In this document: positions 1 to 10,516 of the stretch, piece by piece
How the letters are laid out: every line of letters starts with the position of its first letter
Numbering within the stretch: position 1 is the first letter of the stretch
Source: Halomonas sp. A40-4
GTDB lineage: Bacteria > Pseudomonadota > Gammaproteobacteria > Pseudomonadales > Halomonadaceae
Length of the DNA stretch: 64,000 nt
Reading direction: 5' to 3'
Assembly (NCBI RefSeq): GCF_015767635.1
Contig: NZ_CP065230.1
Coordinates: 3,286,001 to 3,350,000, forward strand
Notes under the pieces: generated by a model
The model's database searches: none
What the model was told of the DNA's origin: nothing
What the model saw: the letters and a program-made list of their open reading frames with translations, nothing else
Made by a program: the position numbers and the translations under genes

Positions 1-2
1 AC

Positions 3-1097
3 ACCCGTCCGATCATCAACATGCAGCCACTCGTGGTCTACCGTCGCGGACTCAACGGCATCGATGAACCCGGCGACCTCGTCGGGCTCTCGCTGGGCAC
101 ACTGAGCGGAGCGGGCACAAGCAAAGCATTACGCGAGTTGCAGGAAGATTATCCCGAATTAAGCTGGCGCGAGTCCCACGAGCTGGAAGTTGCCGAACTA
201 TTGGCCCAAATCGAAGATGGCCGTTTCGATGCGGCGGTGATTTTCGAACATCAGTTCCGCATTAACCGGCTGTTTTTTAAAGATGTCGAAGATGGCTTCC
301 CGCTGGGTGACCCGGTCTCGATGGCATGGGCGGTTCCCAGCGGGCGGGGACTGGGGTTGCTTGAATCGGCTAACCGCTTTCTTGAAGACCTTCAACAGAC
401 AGGGACTCTCGACCAACTTGTTGCACGCTATTTCGGCCATGACGACTACCTAGAGTATGTCGGTACACGCACCTTTCTCTCCCATCTGGATGCCCGTCTT
501 CCCCGCTTCACCGAGGATTTCAAGCAGGCCGCCGAGAATACCGGCTTCGACTGGAAACTGCTTGCCGCCATCGGTTACCAGGAGTCCCACTGGGACCCCG
601 ATGCCGTCTCCCCCACCGGCGTCCGCGGTCTGATGATGCTTACCCGCCCTACCGCCAAGGAAATGGATATTGAGAATCGCCGCGACCCAGCGCAAAGCAT
701 CGACGGCGGCTCGCGTTACCTGCGCAGCCTCATGGATCGCCTTCCTGACGACATCACAGGAGACGACCGCCTGTTTATGGCAATGGCGGCCTATAACGTC
801 GGTCTGGGGCATCTTTACGATGCGCGCAAAATCGCGGAAATGCGCGACGGCGACCCGGACAGCTGGGCGGATGTGCGCAAGGCGCTCCCATTGCTGCAAC
901 AGCGCGAATGGCATAGCAAAACGCGCCACGGTTACGCACGCGGGGGAGAGCCCGTCATTTATGTGCGTAACATTCGCCGCTACTACGAAATGCTTGAGTA
1001 CGTTGAACGCAGTCGCCAGCAGTTCTTTCAGCTAGAGCAAACGCCTGTCAACGCAGACCCACTGTTAATGTTCGAGTTGATACCGCCGCTTGATTAA
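3..1097 (+). CDS. mltF: Membrane-bound lytic murein transglycosylase F, 5'-truncated by window edge
   Basis: MltF cleaves the glycan strands of peptidoglycan to leave 1,6-anhydro-MurNAc ends at the outer membrane. The reading frame is open to the first base, so the real start, signal sequence and part of the N-terminal domain lie outside the window. The visible protein has two parts. The first is the end of a periplasmic-binding-protein-like (SBP_bac_3) domain. The second is an SLT goose-lysozyme-like domain with the catalytic glutamate in [11 protein letters not shown], followed by GVRGLMMLT and [11 protein letters not shown], the conserved SLT motifs. The tail is about 360 residues of a family near 480. 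Placement just before tadA matches the purL-mltF-tadA order seen in related gammaproteobacteria. The identification is firm; the start is not visible. Confidence 0.93.
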   Translation, partial: TRPIINMQPLVVYRRGLNGIDEPGDLVGLSLGTLSGAGTSKALRELQEDYPELSWRESHELEVAELLAQIEDGRFDAAVIFEHQFRINRLFFKDVEDGFPLGDPVSMAWAVPSGRGLGLLESANRFLEDLQQTGTLDQLVARYFGHDDYLEYVGTRTFLSHLDARLPRFTEDFKQAAENTGFDWKLLAAIGYQESHWDPDAVSPTGVRGLMMLTRPTAKEMDIENRRDPAQSIDGGSRYLRSLMDRLPDDITGDDRLFMAMAAYNVGLGHLYDARKIAEMRDGDPDSWADVRKALPLLQQREWHSKTRHGYARGGEPVIYVRNIRRYYEMLEYVERSRQQFFQLEQTPVNADPLLMFELIPPLD

Positions 1098-1109
1098 GTC
1101 GAGACCGTA

Positions 1110-3071
1110 ATGCCTCAAACGCTTCGCAGCCGCTTTGCGCTGACACTTGCTATCGTCGTAATGCTGGGGGCGACAACGCTGCTGTGGGTAACACCAGGGA
1201 TGACGACCCTGGCACTGTGGTTGCTGGCACTTGCCAATCTAGCTGCCATGCGCGGAATCTGGCCATTGGCATGCCTGCTTGCTTTTGGCGTACTAGGGAT
1301 GCTCGCACCGGGCATGCTCAGCTACCTGCTGCCCGAAGCCTGGCTACCCACCGCCAGTTGGCAACGACTGGCCGAGCACTTTTTACCGGATGCGACGACT
1401 GAAACACTCAGGGCGCCGCTACTCACGACGGTCGCCCTGCAACTGACTGCGCTCAGTCTAATTCTGCAGTTACGCGCGCGACTGGGCGCACCGTTATTAA
1501 GCGCTTCGGCCGCGCTTTTACTCGGCCTGCAAGGCATTGAACCCGCCCTGTATCCTGGCTTCTCCCCCCTGCTCGACTACGCAACGTCCTGGCCCGTGCT
1601 AATCCTCCACGCGGCCCTTTTGACCGCACAGGTGGTTCATGCCCTTCCCTATTGGCGAGGCAAGCGACGCTATTTGGCTGTAACGTTATGGTCAACGCTT
1701 GCCGTGGTCGGCTTTTCGTTGCTGCTTTGGCACCAGCTTCACCTGCACGCCGAACGCGCGCTCTACCAGCGCGCCGAGACCCGCGTACAAACCCTGGCAA
1801 CACAGCTCAGCCGCGAAATTACCGCCCATCTCGACGCCATGCGCCGCTTTGCGCGCACCTGGGAGCTTCAGTCGACGCCCCCCAGTTATGCCCAATGGGT
1901 CCAGCAGGCAGAAGGCTATCAGAAAGACTTTGACTACCTGATCAACATGGCCTTCATCACACCTGACAGCGGTATTCGACAGGTATACCCCGCTACACCG
2001 CTCAACCTGAGCACCCTGGGGCTACGCCTTTTCGACGCACAGCCAGCAGGACGTCGCGCGCTGGAGCCGGCATTAAATGGCGAGCGCGAGGGCAGCACCG
2101 ATATCATCCAGCTACTCCAAGGCGAACGCGGCATGATCCACTATTTGCCCGTCAAAAATGAGCAGCAAGCGCCCATAGGCGCGGCGGCCATGGTCATAAG
2201 CTTCCCCCAGTTGGCTGATACCCTCTTCAAGCAATTAACGGACGCTGAAGGTATTATCCAATGGCACAGCGACGAGCAGATACTCGCCGTCTACGGCGAT
2301 ACCAGACACCCGGGCCCATGGATTTACCACCACCAAGTGATGCTTGGCGATAAGGCGCTGACACTCTCGGATCGACCGCGACGCAACTACCTGCTGAGCC
2401 AGCTCCCCCGGCTGCCCACCTTGAGCCTCGTGCTGGGCCTGACATTTGCCTATCTCGTGTATCTGGTCATCTATAGCTTCAAGCGCCTGGGTTACCAACA
2501 TCGCGCCATGCTGCAAAGCAATACTTCGTTGCAGCAGGAAATACGCACTCGCAGTCAGTTACAGCGCGAGATTGAATGGCTGGCTAGCCATGACGAGCTA
2601 ACCGGCATCCCCAACCGGCGCCACTTTATCGACCACGTCAGCGCACACCGGTCAAAGCGGCCACTCAGCCTGGCGCTGTTTGATATTGACCACTTCAAGC
2701 GCGTCAACGACCAATTGGGTCATCTGGTAGGCGACGACTACCTGGCACACATCGCGTTGCTGGGAGAGGCGCTTATGGAACAGCATGGCGGTATTTTTGC
2801 GCGTTACGGTGGCGAGGAATTTGTCGCCTTGCTGCCCGGCCTGAACATGGACGCCGCCCGAAAGCTGGCCGATACGCTGCGCTTGCAGGTTATCGATGCC
2901 TGCTTGACCCATGCCGATGGCAAGCCAATCACCCTGAGCGCTGGGGTCGTGAGTGTCACCGCCCCCCAACCATTCGACATGACGCGCTTGATGCAAACCG
3001 CCGACAAAGCCCTTTATCGTGCCAAGCGGGAAGGGCGTAACCAAATCGCCACCGGCGGCATTGACGACTAG
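1110..3071 (+). CDS. Membrane CHASE-domain diguanylate cyclase (GGDEF)
   Basis: This protein probably makes c-di-GMP from two GTP at the inner membrane. The N-terminal ~200 residues hold several hydrophobic segments. An extracytoplasmic stretch of about 200 residues resembles a CHASE sensor domain and ends at a further membrane segment near residue 440. A short helical linker leads to a GGDEF domain (about 485-645) with FDIDHFKRVND and the active-site signature RYGGEEF (GGEEF at 567-571). The RxxD inhibitory site that should lie five residues before GGEEF is not present (QHGG instead), so product inhibition at that site is unlikely. It starts 12 bases after mltF and may be co-transcribed with it. 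It converges tail to tail with tadA. The ligand is unknown. Confidence 0.88.
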   Translation: MPQTLRSRFALTLAIVVMLGATTLLWVTPGMTTLALWLLALANLAAMRGIWPLACLLAFGVLGMLAPGMLSYLLPEAWLPTASWQRLAEHFLPDATTETLRAPLLTTVALQLTALSLILQLRARLGAPLLSASAALLLGLQGIEPALYPGFSPLLDYATSWPVLILHAALLTAQVVHALPYWRGKRRYLAVTLWSTLAVVGFSLLLWHQLHLHAERALYQRAETRVQTLATQLSREITAHLDAMRRFARTWELQSTPPSYAQWVQQAEGYQKDFDYLINMAFITPDSGIRQVYPATPLNLSTLGLRLFDAQPAGRRALEPALNGEREGSTDIIQLLQGERGMIHYLPVKNEQQAPIGAAAMVISFPQLADTLFKQLTDAEGIIQWHSDEQILAVYGDTRHPGPWIYHHQVMLGDKALTLSDRPRRNYLLSQLPRLPTLSLVLGLTFAYLVYLVIYSFKRLGYQHRAMLQSNTSLQQEIRTRSQLQREIEWLASHDELTGIPNRRHFIDHVSAHRSKRPLSLALFDIDHFKRVNDQLGHLVGDDYLAHIALLGEALMEQHGGIFARYGGEEFVALLPGLNMDAARKLADTLRLQVIDACLTHADGKPITLSAGVVSVTAPQPFDMTRLMQTADKALYRAKREGRNQIATGGIDD

Positions 3072-3072
3072 G

Positions 3073-3543
3073 CTATCGGTCTGCCTCATTCCGCCTGGCG
3101 GCAAAAAAAGCTTTTAAGCACTTGCTTGCCTGCCCCGCCAATACCCCACCCCGAACATCGATGGCATGATTGAACCACGGCTGCGCCAGCAGATTGGCTT
3201 TAGACTCCACCATTCCCGTGCGCGGCTCGGCAGCTGCGTAGACCAGGCGGCGCAGGCGGGCGTGGATCATCGCCCCAACACACATCATGCAGGGCTCCAG
3301 CGTCACGAATAACGTACAACCGGACAAGCGATAGTTACCTACCTGCCGGGCCGCCGCGCGAAGAGCACGAACCTCTGCATGACCACTGGGGTCACAACTG
3401 GATACCGGGGCATTGCCAGCTTCACCGATAATCCTGCCATCAGCGTCAACCACCACGGCCCCCACCGGCACTTCGCCCATTTCAGCCGCCAGATGCGCCT
3501 GGTCCAACGCCCGGTGCATGTAAAATTCATCGCTGCGAATCAC
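3073..3543 (-). CDS. tadA: tRNA-specific adenosine deaminase TadA
   Basis: TadA deaminates adenosine-34 to inosine in tRNA-Arg(ACG), an essential decoding step. The 156-residue protein shows the zinc-dependent deaminase signature: HAEVRAL (zinc His and proton-shuttle Glu) and PCMMCVGAMIHAR (the two zinc cysteines). The length fits the family (about 165). A second in-frame Met eight residues in (FYMHRAL) is a possible alternative start. The stop lies one base beyond the stop of the upstream GGDEF gene, so the two are convergent and nearly touching. Confidence 0.95.
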   Translation of the reverse strand: MIRSDEFYMHRALDQAHLAAEMGEVPVGAVVVDADGRIIGEAGNAPVSSCDPSGHAEVRALRAAARQVGNYRLSGCTLFVTLEPCMMCVGAMIHARLRRLVYAAAEPRTGMVESKANLLAQPWFNHAIDVRGGVLAGQASKCLKAFFAARRNEADR

Positions 3544-3626
3544 AGCAAACTCCGTTAAGGTAACAAAACGATCGTATGAACGGCGCCATTGAGCGCCGCC
3601 GAATGAGAGACTACAGGATACCCAGA

Positions 3627-4448
3627 ATGGCAGACGCGCTGAATACGCTGGTCAACTTGCTTGAGCTTGAAGCCCTTGAAGACACCCTTTTTCGCGGCCA
3701 AAGTCAGGACTTGGGATTCCCCCAACTCTACGGCGGGCAGGTATTGGGACAGGCGCTCGCCGCCGCCAGTCGCACCGTGCCCGTCGAGCGTCGCCCGCAT
3801 TCCCAGCACGGCTATTTCCTGCGCCCCGGAGACCCCCACCGGCCGGTGGTCTATCAGGTGGATACCATTCGTGACGGGGGCAGCTTCACCACACGCCGCG
3901 TGACAGCAATTCAAAAGGGCCGCCCGATCTTTTTCTGCAGTGCCTCGTTTCAGAGCAACGAAACAAGTTTCAGTCATCAGCGCGCAATGCCTGAGGTGCC
4001 GACTCCCGAATCATTGATAGACAGCGGTGATGTCAAGCATTCTCGCTTCCCTGGCCACCCGATCGAGTTTTTGCATCTCAAGGGGAATCCAGATCGGTCA
4101 CACCCTGCCGGTCAGTGCCTGTGGTTTCGCCTGGCTGGCAGCCTGCCCGATGACGCGGCCCTTCACCGTCATTTGCTCTCCTACGCGTCCGACTTTAACC
4201 TGCTGACCACCAGCCTGACGCCCCACGGCATCCGCTATACCGATCCGCAGCTGCGCATTGCAAGCCTGGATCATGCCCTCTGGTTACACGAAGACACCCG
4301 CCTGGACGATTGGCTACTGTACGTTATCGATTCGCCGTGGGCAGGCAGCGCCCGCGGACTTGCGCGGGGGCATATCTACCAGCGCGACGGCCGCCTGGTT
4401 GCCTCTACCGCCCAGGAAGGCCTGACACGCTATTCCACCGCTGACTGA
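3627..4448 (+). CDS. tesB: Acyl-CoA thioesterase II
   Basis: TesB hydrolyses medium- and long-chain acyl-CoA to free fatty acid and CoA in the cytoplasm. It is a double-hotdog protein. The first half contains GGQVLGQALAAA. The second half contains YASDFNLLTTSL and LDHALWLH, including the Asp and Thr of the TesB catalytic network. I chose the ATG at 3627 (273 residues) rather than an in-frame ATG at 3576, because an AGGA element precedes it at good spacing and the protein then begins at the conserved family start. It diverges from tadA, so a promoter should lie between them. Confidence 0.93.
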   Translation: MADALNTLVNLLELEALEDTLFRGQSQDLGFPQLYGGQVLGQALAAASRTVPVERRPHSQHGYFLRPGDPHRPVVYQVDTIRDGGSFTTRRVTAIQKGRPIFFCSASFQSNETSFSHQRAMPEVPTPESLIDSGDVKHSRFPGHPIEFLHLKGNPDRSHPAGQCLWFRLAGSLPDDAALHRHLLSYASDFNLLTTSLTPHGIRYTDPQLRIASLDHALWLHEDTRLDDWLLYVIDSPWAGSARGLARGHIYQRDGRLVASTAQEGLTRYSTAD

Positions 4449-4455
4449 ACGACCA

Positions 4456-4477
4456 ACGCCCGCTGGATAGCGGGCGT
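4456..4477. terminator. Hairpin between convergent tesB and maeB
   Basis: A perfect 9-bp stem (ACGCCCGCT / AGCGGGCGT) with a GGAT loop sits just after tesB and before the end of the minus-strand malic enzyme. No long U tract follows on either strand. It is the only evident termination structure for the two convergent genes. Confidence 0.6.
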
Positions 4478-4507
4478 CAGAATAAACAGTCGCGGATATT
4501 GCGGGCT

Positions 4508-5785
4508 CTATTCGCCGTAAACGTCATTAATTGACTGTAGTGGATAGTGCGCCGGATATGGCTTACGTGCCACGCCAGAATCCACCGCGGCCTGAGCCAC
4601 CGCCGAAGAAACCCGCGCCAGCAACCTTACATCGACGGGCGTGGGAATGATGTACTCGCGGCCAAATTGCATCTCGGTGCGTTCATAGGCATCCAGCACC
4701 TCCTGGGGAACCGGCTCGCGAGCCAGGTCCTTGAGTGCATGAACCGCCGCCAGCTTCATGGCCTCATTGATGCGCGTCGCGCGCACGTCGAGGGCGCCGC
4801 GAAAGATAAACGGGAAGCCCAGGACATTATTCACCTGATTGGGGAAATCGGAGCGGCCGGTTGCCATGATCACATCCGGACGCGCCTCGCGAGCAACATC
4901 GGGATGAATCTCGGGATCAGGGTTAGTGCAGGCGAAAATCACCGGATCCGGCGCCATTGTTTTCACCTGCTCTGCCGACAACAAGCCAGGGCCTGACAAA
5001 CCGATAAACACGTCGGCGCCATCGATGGCGTCATCCAGGGTGCGCATGTCCGTATCACGGGCAAACTCGGCCTTGTATTCATTTATGCCTTCGCGATCGC
5101 TGTGAATAACCCCGCGCCGGTCAAGCATGATCAGGTTTTCCTTACTCGCCCCACAGGATACCAGCAGTCGCATACAGGCAATGGCCGCCGCACCTGCGCC
5201 CATGCAAACGATCTTGACGTCTTCGATGGTTTTACCCGCGATATCCAGCGCGTTCAGCATGCCCGCGGCGGTGACAATCGCCGTGCCGTGCTGATCGTCA
5301 TGAAACACGGGAATGCTGCAACGCTCAATCAGCGCCTTTTCGATCTCAAAACATTCAGGTGCCTTGATATCTTCCAGATTAATGCCCCCCCAGGTATCGG
5401 CGATGCGGGCCACGGTGTCAGTAAACGCCTGCGGGCTTTCGGCATCCACCTCGATATCCACCGAGTTGATGCCGGCAAAACACTTGAACAGCACGCCCTT
5501 GCCTTCCATCACCGGCTTGCTCGCCATTGGCCCCAGATTGCCCAACCCAAGGATCGCACTGCCGTCGGAAATGACCGCGACCAGATTCCCTTTGCCGGTA
5601 TAGCGGTAGGCGTTTTCGGCTTCGCGAGCAATCTCCCTGACCGGCTCGGCCACCCCAGGACTATACGCCAGCGCTAAATCCCGTGCCGTCGCGGTGGGTT
5701 TGGTCAACTCCACCGACAGCTTGCCGGGAATCGGCTTCGCGTGATAATCCAAGGCGGCCTGCTTGTTTGCATCGGTCATGGTCAA
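4508..5785 (-). CDS. maeB: NADP-type malic enzyme, short form without phosphotransacetylase domain
   Basis: Malic enzyme oxidatively decarboxylates malate to pyruvate, giving NAD(P)H for biosynthesis. The N-terminal malic domain contains LALAYSPGVAEPV and the metal/substrate region FHDDQHGTAIV. The NAD-binding domain carries the dinucleotide fold VCMGAGAAAIA and the motif FACTNPDPEI. The protein stops at 425 residues. The E. coli-type MaeB is about 760 because it carries a C-terminal phosphotransacetylase-like regulatory domain, which is absent here; the downstream DNA encodes other genes, so this is a natural short form. No strong ribosome binding site precedes the chosen ATG, and a second ATG two codons later is equally possible. 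Confidence 0.92.
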   Translation of the reverse strand: MTMTDANKQAALDYHAKPIPGKLSVELTKPTATARDLALAYSPGVAEPVREIAREAENAYRYTGKGNLVAVISDGSAILGLGNLGPMASKPVMEGKGVLFKCFAGINSVDIEVDAESPQAFTDTVARIADTWGGINLEDIKAPECFEIEKALIERCSIPVFHDDQHGTAIVTAAGMLNALDIAGKTIEDVKIVCMGAGAAAIACMRLLVSCGASKENLIMLDRRGVIHSDREGINEYKAEFARDTDMRTLDDAIDGADVFIGLSGPGLLSAEQVKTMAPDPVIFACTNPDPEIHPDVAREARPDVIMATGRSDFPNQVNNVLGFPFIFRGALDVRATRINEAMKLAAVHALKDLAREPVPQEVLDAYERTEMQFGREYIIPTPVDVRLLARVSSAVAQAAVDSGVARKPYPAHYPLQSINDVYGE

Positions 5786-6126
5786 GGGTCCAGTTACATA
5801 GAAAGGAGATAAGTGGTGCCAGAATATAGAAAAACCCCGGCCCGCTCAAGCAAGCGGTAAACCCGGCATAAAAACGGTCGTTTAATCGACGTTTACCCTC
5901 ATTTCGTAACATTTCAAACATTTTTAGTGAAATTTACACGTAAACACTTCAACGGTAACGATTGTTTTTATTAATGCAATGCAGCATTTATGGAAAATTT
6001 TTCCATTTTATCCAGGCATTTGGCTATTACCTGTTGCCAACGCTCTCGTCACGCACAAAAAAACCCACGCCTTGGCGTGGGTTTTCGCAAGCCCTGGGGC
6101 TTTCGATATGGCAGGTCCGTAAAGGA
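5786..6126. other. Intergenic region between maeB and rpmE
   Basis: This 341-base gap is AT-rich in its middle (about 5895-6010) and should hold the maeB promoter on the minus strand and the rpmE terminator at its right end. I find no convincing coding sequence: the short open frames here lack ribosome binding sites and recognisable composition. An imperfect inverted repeat around 5835-5855 is too weak to name. Confidence 0.6.
6054..6085 (-). terminator. Rho-independent terminator of rpmE
   Basis: On the minus strand an AAAACCCACGCC / GGCGTGGGTTTT inverted repeat runs directly into a run of seven U residues, about 40 bases after the rpmE stop. It is a textbook intrinsic terminator. Confidence 0.9.
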
Positions 6127-6342
6127 TCAGCCGCGCTTGATAGCAGCACCGAAACGCTTGTTGAAGCGCTCTACACGGCCACCGGTGGTCGCTTGTTTCT
6201 GCTTACCGGTGTAGAAAGGGTGGCAGTTGGAGCACACGTCCAGGGAAAAATCCTGACCCGACGTGGAGCCCACCTGGAAGCTGGCACCGCAGGAACAGTT
6301 GGCGGTGACCGTGTTGTAATTCGGATGGATACCTTGTTTCAT
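6127..6342 (-). CDS. rpmE: 50S ribosomal protein L31, zinc-ribbon (C+) form
   Basis: L31 is a small protein of the large ribosomal subunit that helps bridge the subunits. The 71-residue product begins [10 protein letters not shown] and keeps the four zinc cysteines (CSC near 16-18 and CSNC at 37-40) followed by HPFYTGKQK, so it is the zinc-containing form rather than the zinc-free YkgM type. The ATG at 6342 is preceded by a GAGG element; the longer open frame upstream is not supported. It diverges from priA, the same arrangement as in E. coli. A good promoter lies at 6459-6487. Confidence 0.96.
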   Translation of the reverse strand: MKQGIHPNYNTVTANCSCGASFQVGSTSGQDFSLDVCSNCHPFYTGKQKQATTGGRVERFNKRFGAAIKRG

Positions 6343-6458
6343 CTTGAGCCTCATCAGCGGTATGCCGCCACCTGATCTCGTGCCAGGCACCGCATACGGG
6401 TTTAAAAAAACGACTAACCGGTTAATCGCTCCTTCGTTTAAAGTCAGAGCGGCCGCGT

Positions 6459-6487
6459 ATTCTAGCAAAACTAATGCCGGAGGCCAA
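6459..6487 (-). promoter_or_regulatory. Probable sigma-70 promoter for rpmE
   Basis: Read on the minus strand there is a TTGGCC -35-like hexamer (6482-6487), a 17-base spacer and TAGAAT (6459-6464), which matches five of six positions of the -10 consensus. It would give an rpmE leader of roughly 110 bases. The -35 hexamer overlaps the ribosome binding site of priA on the other strand. Confidence 0.55.
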
Positions 6488-8710
6488 TTGTCCGACGCTG
6501 TTTCCGCCCAGGTGCTCAAAATCGCCCTGCCGTCGCCCTTGCGACGCCTGTTCGACTACTTGCCCAACCGCCAGACACCGCCTGGCGGTTGGCAGCCAGG
6601 ATTGCGCGTCCGCGTCCCGTTCGGCCATCGCGATGTCGTCGGTGTGGTCGTTGAACTGGCGGACCACAGCGACCTGCCGCACACCCAACTGCGCAGCGTC
6701 AGCGAAACGTTGGACGATGCTCCCCTGCCCGCCGATTGGCTATGGCTTTGCCAGTTCACGGCACGCTACTACCAGCATAGCCTGGGCGACACCCTGGCCA
6801 TGGCCATGCCTGCACGGATGCGCCAGGGCCACCCCATGGCCGGACGCACGCAAACACTTTGGCGGGCGTCGGGCCCGCCGGGCGATGACCGCTTGAGCCG
6901 CGCCCCGAAACAGGCGGCGTTACACGCGCTGTTGCAACAGCATCCCCACGGCTTGCCGGGACGCGCGGTCAATGCGCATGGATTTAGTCGCGACCAGTTG
7001 CTCGCGCTGGAAAAAAAGGGCCTGGCCGAAGCACAAGACATTACCCTCACCGCCCCCACGCCACCCGGCGGCAGCCTGCTGGCAAGCCCTGCGCTGCCGC
7101 TTAACCGGGAACAGGCGACGGCGCTGGCCGCCCTGCATGAAAAACTCGATGACTACCACCCTTGCTTACTGGAAGGCGTTACCGGCAGCGGCAAGACCGA
7201 AGTTTACCTGCAACTGATCGAGGCCGTGGCAGCCAAGGGAAAGCAGTCGCTGGTACTGGTCCCCGAAATAGGCCTGACCCCACAGACGCTGTCACGCTTC
7301 AAAAGCCGCTTCCGCGTGCCCGTCGTGGCATTGCACTCGGGACTTACCGACCCCGAGCGCCTGGACGTCTGGGAGGCGGCAGCCTCCGGGCGGGCCTTGA
7401 TCATCATCGGCACCCGATCAGCGATTTTCACCCCACTCGCCAACCCCGGCGCGATTATCGTCGATGAAGAGCACGACGGTTCCTATAAGCAACAGGACGG
7501 TTTGCGCTATCACGCGCGGGACCTGGCCGTGGCCCGTGCCCACCACCATAAAATACCGCTGTTGCTGGGTAGTGCCACACCGTCTCTGGAAAGTCTACAG
7601 CAAGCATTAACAGGGGCTTACCGGCACTTGCGCTTGACCCAGCGGCCCAGCCGTCACCCGCCCGCCAAACTCGAACTGGTGGACATGCGTCACCAGCGGC
7701 GCCAGGGCGGCCTATTACCGGCCTCCCTCAGCGCCATCAAAAATACCCTGGCCGCTGGCAAACAGGTGCTGATTTTCATCAACCGGCGAGGCTTTGCGCC
7801 GACACTGGCCTGCCACAGCTGCGGCTGGCTCGCCGAATGCGGCCAGTGTGATGCCCGCATGACCCTGCACCGCCAGCCACCGCTGCTTGCCTGCCACCAC
7901 TGCGACAGCCGCCGCGCCCTGCCAGACGCCTGCCCGGAATGCGACAGTGGCGATTTACGCGCCCTGGGCAGCGGCACGGAACGTACCGAGGAGACCCTGC
8001 AAAGCCTTTTCCCCAAGACCAAGGTGCAGCGCATCGATCGCGACAGCACGCGGAAAAAGGACAGTTTCGAGCAGATGCTCAAGGAGATTCAGCGTGGCGA
8101 ACCCTGCCTGCTGGTGGGCACACAAATGCTCGCCAAGGGCCACCACCTCCCCCATGTGACGCTGGTGGTGGTGGTCAATGCCGATGGTGGACTCTACGCA
8201 GCAGATTTCCGCGCCCTGGAACACAGCGCCCAACTGCTCGAACAGGTTGCCGGTCGTGCTGGACGAGCGGCCCACCCAGGGCGCGTGCTGGTACAGACCC
8301 TGCATCCCGACGATCCGCAACTGGGCCAGCTTGCCGAACACGGCTATGGCACACTGGCGCGCAACCTGCTGGAAGAGCGCCGCCTCGCCCAGTTGCCGCC
8401 GTTTTGCTTTATGGCACTACTGCGTATTGAAAGCCCCAAAGAGGAAGCAGCTCTTGGCCTGGCCCGGCAGGCCGCCCAGGCTCTGCGCCAATGGCTATCC
8501 AATAGCGACACACCCGCACGCTGCCTGGGACCGGTGCCCGCCCCCATGGAGCGCCGCCAGAACCGTTACCACCTGCAAGTCATGCTGACCGCGGATAAGC
8601 GCAGCCAGCTCCACGCCGCCGCCAGCTGGCTGACACAATGGCTTGAAGCCAACCGCGACGCACGCCGGGTTCGCTGGTCGATTGACATTGATCCACAAAG
8701 CTTGTCCTAG
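6488..8710 (+). CDS. priA: Primosomal replication restart helicase PriA
   Basis: PriA recognises stalled forks and reloads the replisome. Visible features are an N-terminal DNA-binding domain starting with [17 protein letters not shown], the Walker A motif [11 protein letters not shown], the [10 protein letters not shown] box, and the four-pair cysteine zinc region ([13 protein letters not shown] through CPEC). The helicase C-terminal motifs [10 protein letters not shown] and QVAGRAGR follow. I place the start at TTG 6488: a GGAGG lies four bases upstream, the protein is then 740 residues (E. coli 732), and it begins close to the conserved domain. Earlier in-frame ATG codons would read through the divergent rpmE control region. 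Confidence 0.95.
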   Translation: MSDAVSAQVLKIALPSPLRRLFDYLPNRQTPPGGWQPGLRVRVPFGHRDVVGVVVELADHSDLPHTQLRSVSETLDDAPLPADWLWLCQFTARYYQHSLGDTLAMAMPARMRQGHPMAGRTQTLWRASGPPGDDRLSRAPKQAALHALLQQHPHGLPGRAVNAHGFSRDQLLALEKKGLAEAQDITLTAPTPPGGSLLASPALPLNREQATALAALHEKLDDYHPCLLEGVTGSGKTEVYLQLIEAVAAKGKQSLVLVPEIGLTPQTLSRFKSRFRVPVVALHSGLTDPERLDVWEAAASGRALIIIGTRSAIFTPLANPGAIIVDEEHDGSYKQQDGLRYHARDLAVARAHHHKIPLLLGSATPSLESLQQALTGAYRHLRLTQRPSRHPPAKLELVDMRHQRRQGGLLPASLSAIKNTLAAGKQVLIFINRRGFAPTLACHSCGWLAECGQCDARMTLHRQPPLLACHHCDSRRALPDACPECDSGDLRALGSGTERTEETLQSLFPKTKVQRIDRDSTRKKDSFEQMLKEIQRGEPCLLVGTQMLAKGHHLPHVTLVVVVNADGGLYAADFRALEHSAQLLEQVAGRAGRAAHPGRVLVQTLHPDDPQLGQLAEHGYGTLARNLLEERRLAQLPPFCFMALLRIESPKEEAALGLARQAAQALRQWLSNSDTPARCLGPVPAPMERRQNRYHLQVMLTADKRSQLHAAASWLTQWLEANRDARRVRWSIDIDPQSLS

Positions 8711-8827
8711 ATGCCAGCCGACACACCGCTTTGAAACTGCGCCTCAATTGCCGATAATGGGGCACCTTGCCGCTGAATAGCGATGCGTGCATGCCCACGC
8801 CGCCACTGATAACACCCGGATACTTAA

Positions 8828-10513
8828 ATGAAAGACACGATTAGTTCACTGCTCGACGGCGCGGTCTCCGCGCTCAAGCACCAAGGCGTGCTGCCCGCTG
8901 ATCTAGCGCCCACCATCAAGGTGGACCCCACCAAGGACAAGGCTCACGGAGATTACGCCACTAATCTGGCGCTGATGCTGGCCAAGCCCGCCGGCATGAA
9001 ACCCCGCGAGCTGGCTGACGCCTTGGTAGCGGCGCTGCCGCCGAGCGACGCCATCCAGAAAACCGAGATTGCTGGCCCTGGATTCATCAACTTCTTTGCT
9101 GCCTCGGACGCCGCCGCGCAAATTGTCGCCCAGGTGCTCGACAGCGGCGATGCCTTTGGTCGCAGCCTGATCGGCAGGGGTGAGAAAGTGCAGGTCGAGT
9201 TTGTCTCCGCCAACCCCACCGGGCCACTGCACGTGGGCCATGGCCGTGGTGCTGCAATTGGCGACTGCCTGTGTCGCCTGCTCGATGCCAGCGGCTATGA
9301 CGTGACCCGCGAGTTCTATTACAACGATGCGGGCGCGCAAATTGCCAACCTGGCAGGTTCGGTACAGGCGCGCGCCAAAGGGCTTGGCCCCGAGGATGAC
9401 AGCTGGCCGGAAGACGGCTATCGCGGTGAATACATCGTGGATGTTGCCAGGGACTTCATGGCGGGCAAAACGGTGAGCGCCGATGATCGCGAGGTCACCG
9501 CCAATGCCGACGCCGATGACCTTGACGCGATTCAAGCCTTTGCCGTGGCCTGGCTACGCCGGGAGCAGGACCTCGACCTGAAGGCGTTCGGCGTCGAGTT
9601 CGACGTGTACTTTCTGGAGTCTTCGCTATATGCCGACGGCAAGGTGGATGCCACGGTCGAACAGCTCATCGCCGCAGGCCACACCTATGAAGAAGACGGT
9701 GCCATGTGGCTGCGCACCACCGACTTCGGCGACGACAAGGACCGCGTGATGCGCAAGCGGGAAGGCGGCTATACCTACTTCCTGCCCGACGTGGCCTACC
9801 ACCTCGACAAGTGGCAGCGCGGCTTCACGACGGTGATCAACGAGCAGGGGGCCGACCACCACTCGACCATCACCCGGGTACGCGCCGGTCTGCAGGCGCT
9901 GGATGTCGGCATCCCCAGGGGTTGGCCGGATTACGTGCTGCACCAGATGGTGATGGTGACCCGCTCCGGCGTTGAAGTAAAACTCTCCAAGCGCGCAGGA
10001 AGCTACGTCACTGTGCGCGACCTGATCGACGAAGTGGGCCGCGACGCGACGCGTTTCTTCCTGGCCGCCCGCCGGGCCGACTCGCAACTGACTTTTGATA
10101 TTGACCTGGCACGCTCCCAGTCCAATGACAACCCGGTCTACTATATTCAGTACGCCCACGCCCGGGTGTGCAGCATGCTGCGCAAGGCCGAAGCGGCGGA
10201 GCAGCCTTTCGATCACGACCTTGCCATGGCCAATCTGGCCCTGCTGGACAGCGATCAGGAACGCGCCGTACTCAATCGCCTGGCCCGCTACCCGGAAGTC
10301 ATCGAAAACGCCACCCACAACCGTGAACCCCAGCAGGTCGCCCAATACCTGCTTGACCTAGCAGGTGATTTCCACACCTGCTATAACGCCGTCAAGGTCA
10401 TGGTTGAAGACGACACCCTTCGCAACACACGCCTGGCGCTGGGCCTTGCGACCCGCCAGGTGCTGCGTAACGGCCTGGATTTAATGGGGGTCAGCGCCCC
10501 CGAGGAGATGTAA
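8828..10513 (+). CDS. argS: Arginyl-tRNA synthetase
   Basis: ArgS charges tRNA-Arg with arginine in the cytoplasm. It is a class I synthetase of 561 residues with an N-terminal Add-1 domain, the HIGH signature as [12 protein letters not shown], and a KMSKS-like loop as KLSKRAGS. The C-terminal DALR-type anticodon-binding domain contains YAHARVCS. It lies between priA and the SPOR gene, where E. coli has cytR, so gene content of this otherwise conserved block differs. Only a weak CCGGA precedes the ATG. The gap to priA (117 bases) shows no clear terminator. Confidence 0.97.
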   Translation: MKDTISSLLDGAVSALKHQGVLPADLAPTIKVDPTKDKAHGDYATNLALMLAKPAGMKPRELADALVAALPPSDAIQKTEIAGPGFINFFAASDAAAQIVAQVLDSGDAFGRSLIGRGEKVQVEFVSANPTGPLHVGHGRGAAIGDCLCRLLDASGYDVTREFYYNDAGAQIANLAGSVQARAKGLGPEDDSWPEDGYRGEYIVDVARDFMAGKTVSADDREVTANADADDLDAIQAFAVAWLRREQDLDLKAFGVEFDVYFLESSLYADGKVDATVEQLIAAGHTYEEDGAMWLRTTDFGDDKDRVMRKREGGYTYFLPDVAYHLDKWQRGFTTVINEQGADHHSTITRVRAGLQALDVGIPRGWPDYVLHQMVMVTRSGVEVKLSKRAGSYVTVRDLIDEVGRDATRFFLAARRADSQLTFDIDLARSQSNDNPVYYIQYAHARVCSMLRKAEAAEQPFDHDLAMANLALLDSDQERAVLNRLARYPEVIENATHNREPQQVAQYLLDLAGDFHTCYNAVKVMVEDDTLRNTRLALGLATRQVLRNGLDLMGVSAPEEM

Positions 10514-10516
10514 CCC

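Noticed and set aside
9626..10345. Long minus-strand open frame inside argS (239 codons)
   Set aside because: It is the complement of a well-conserved tRNA synthetase gene; GC-rich codon bias in argS creates such frames. No ribosome binding site or recognisable domain.
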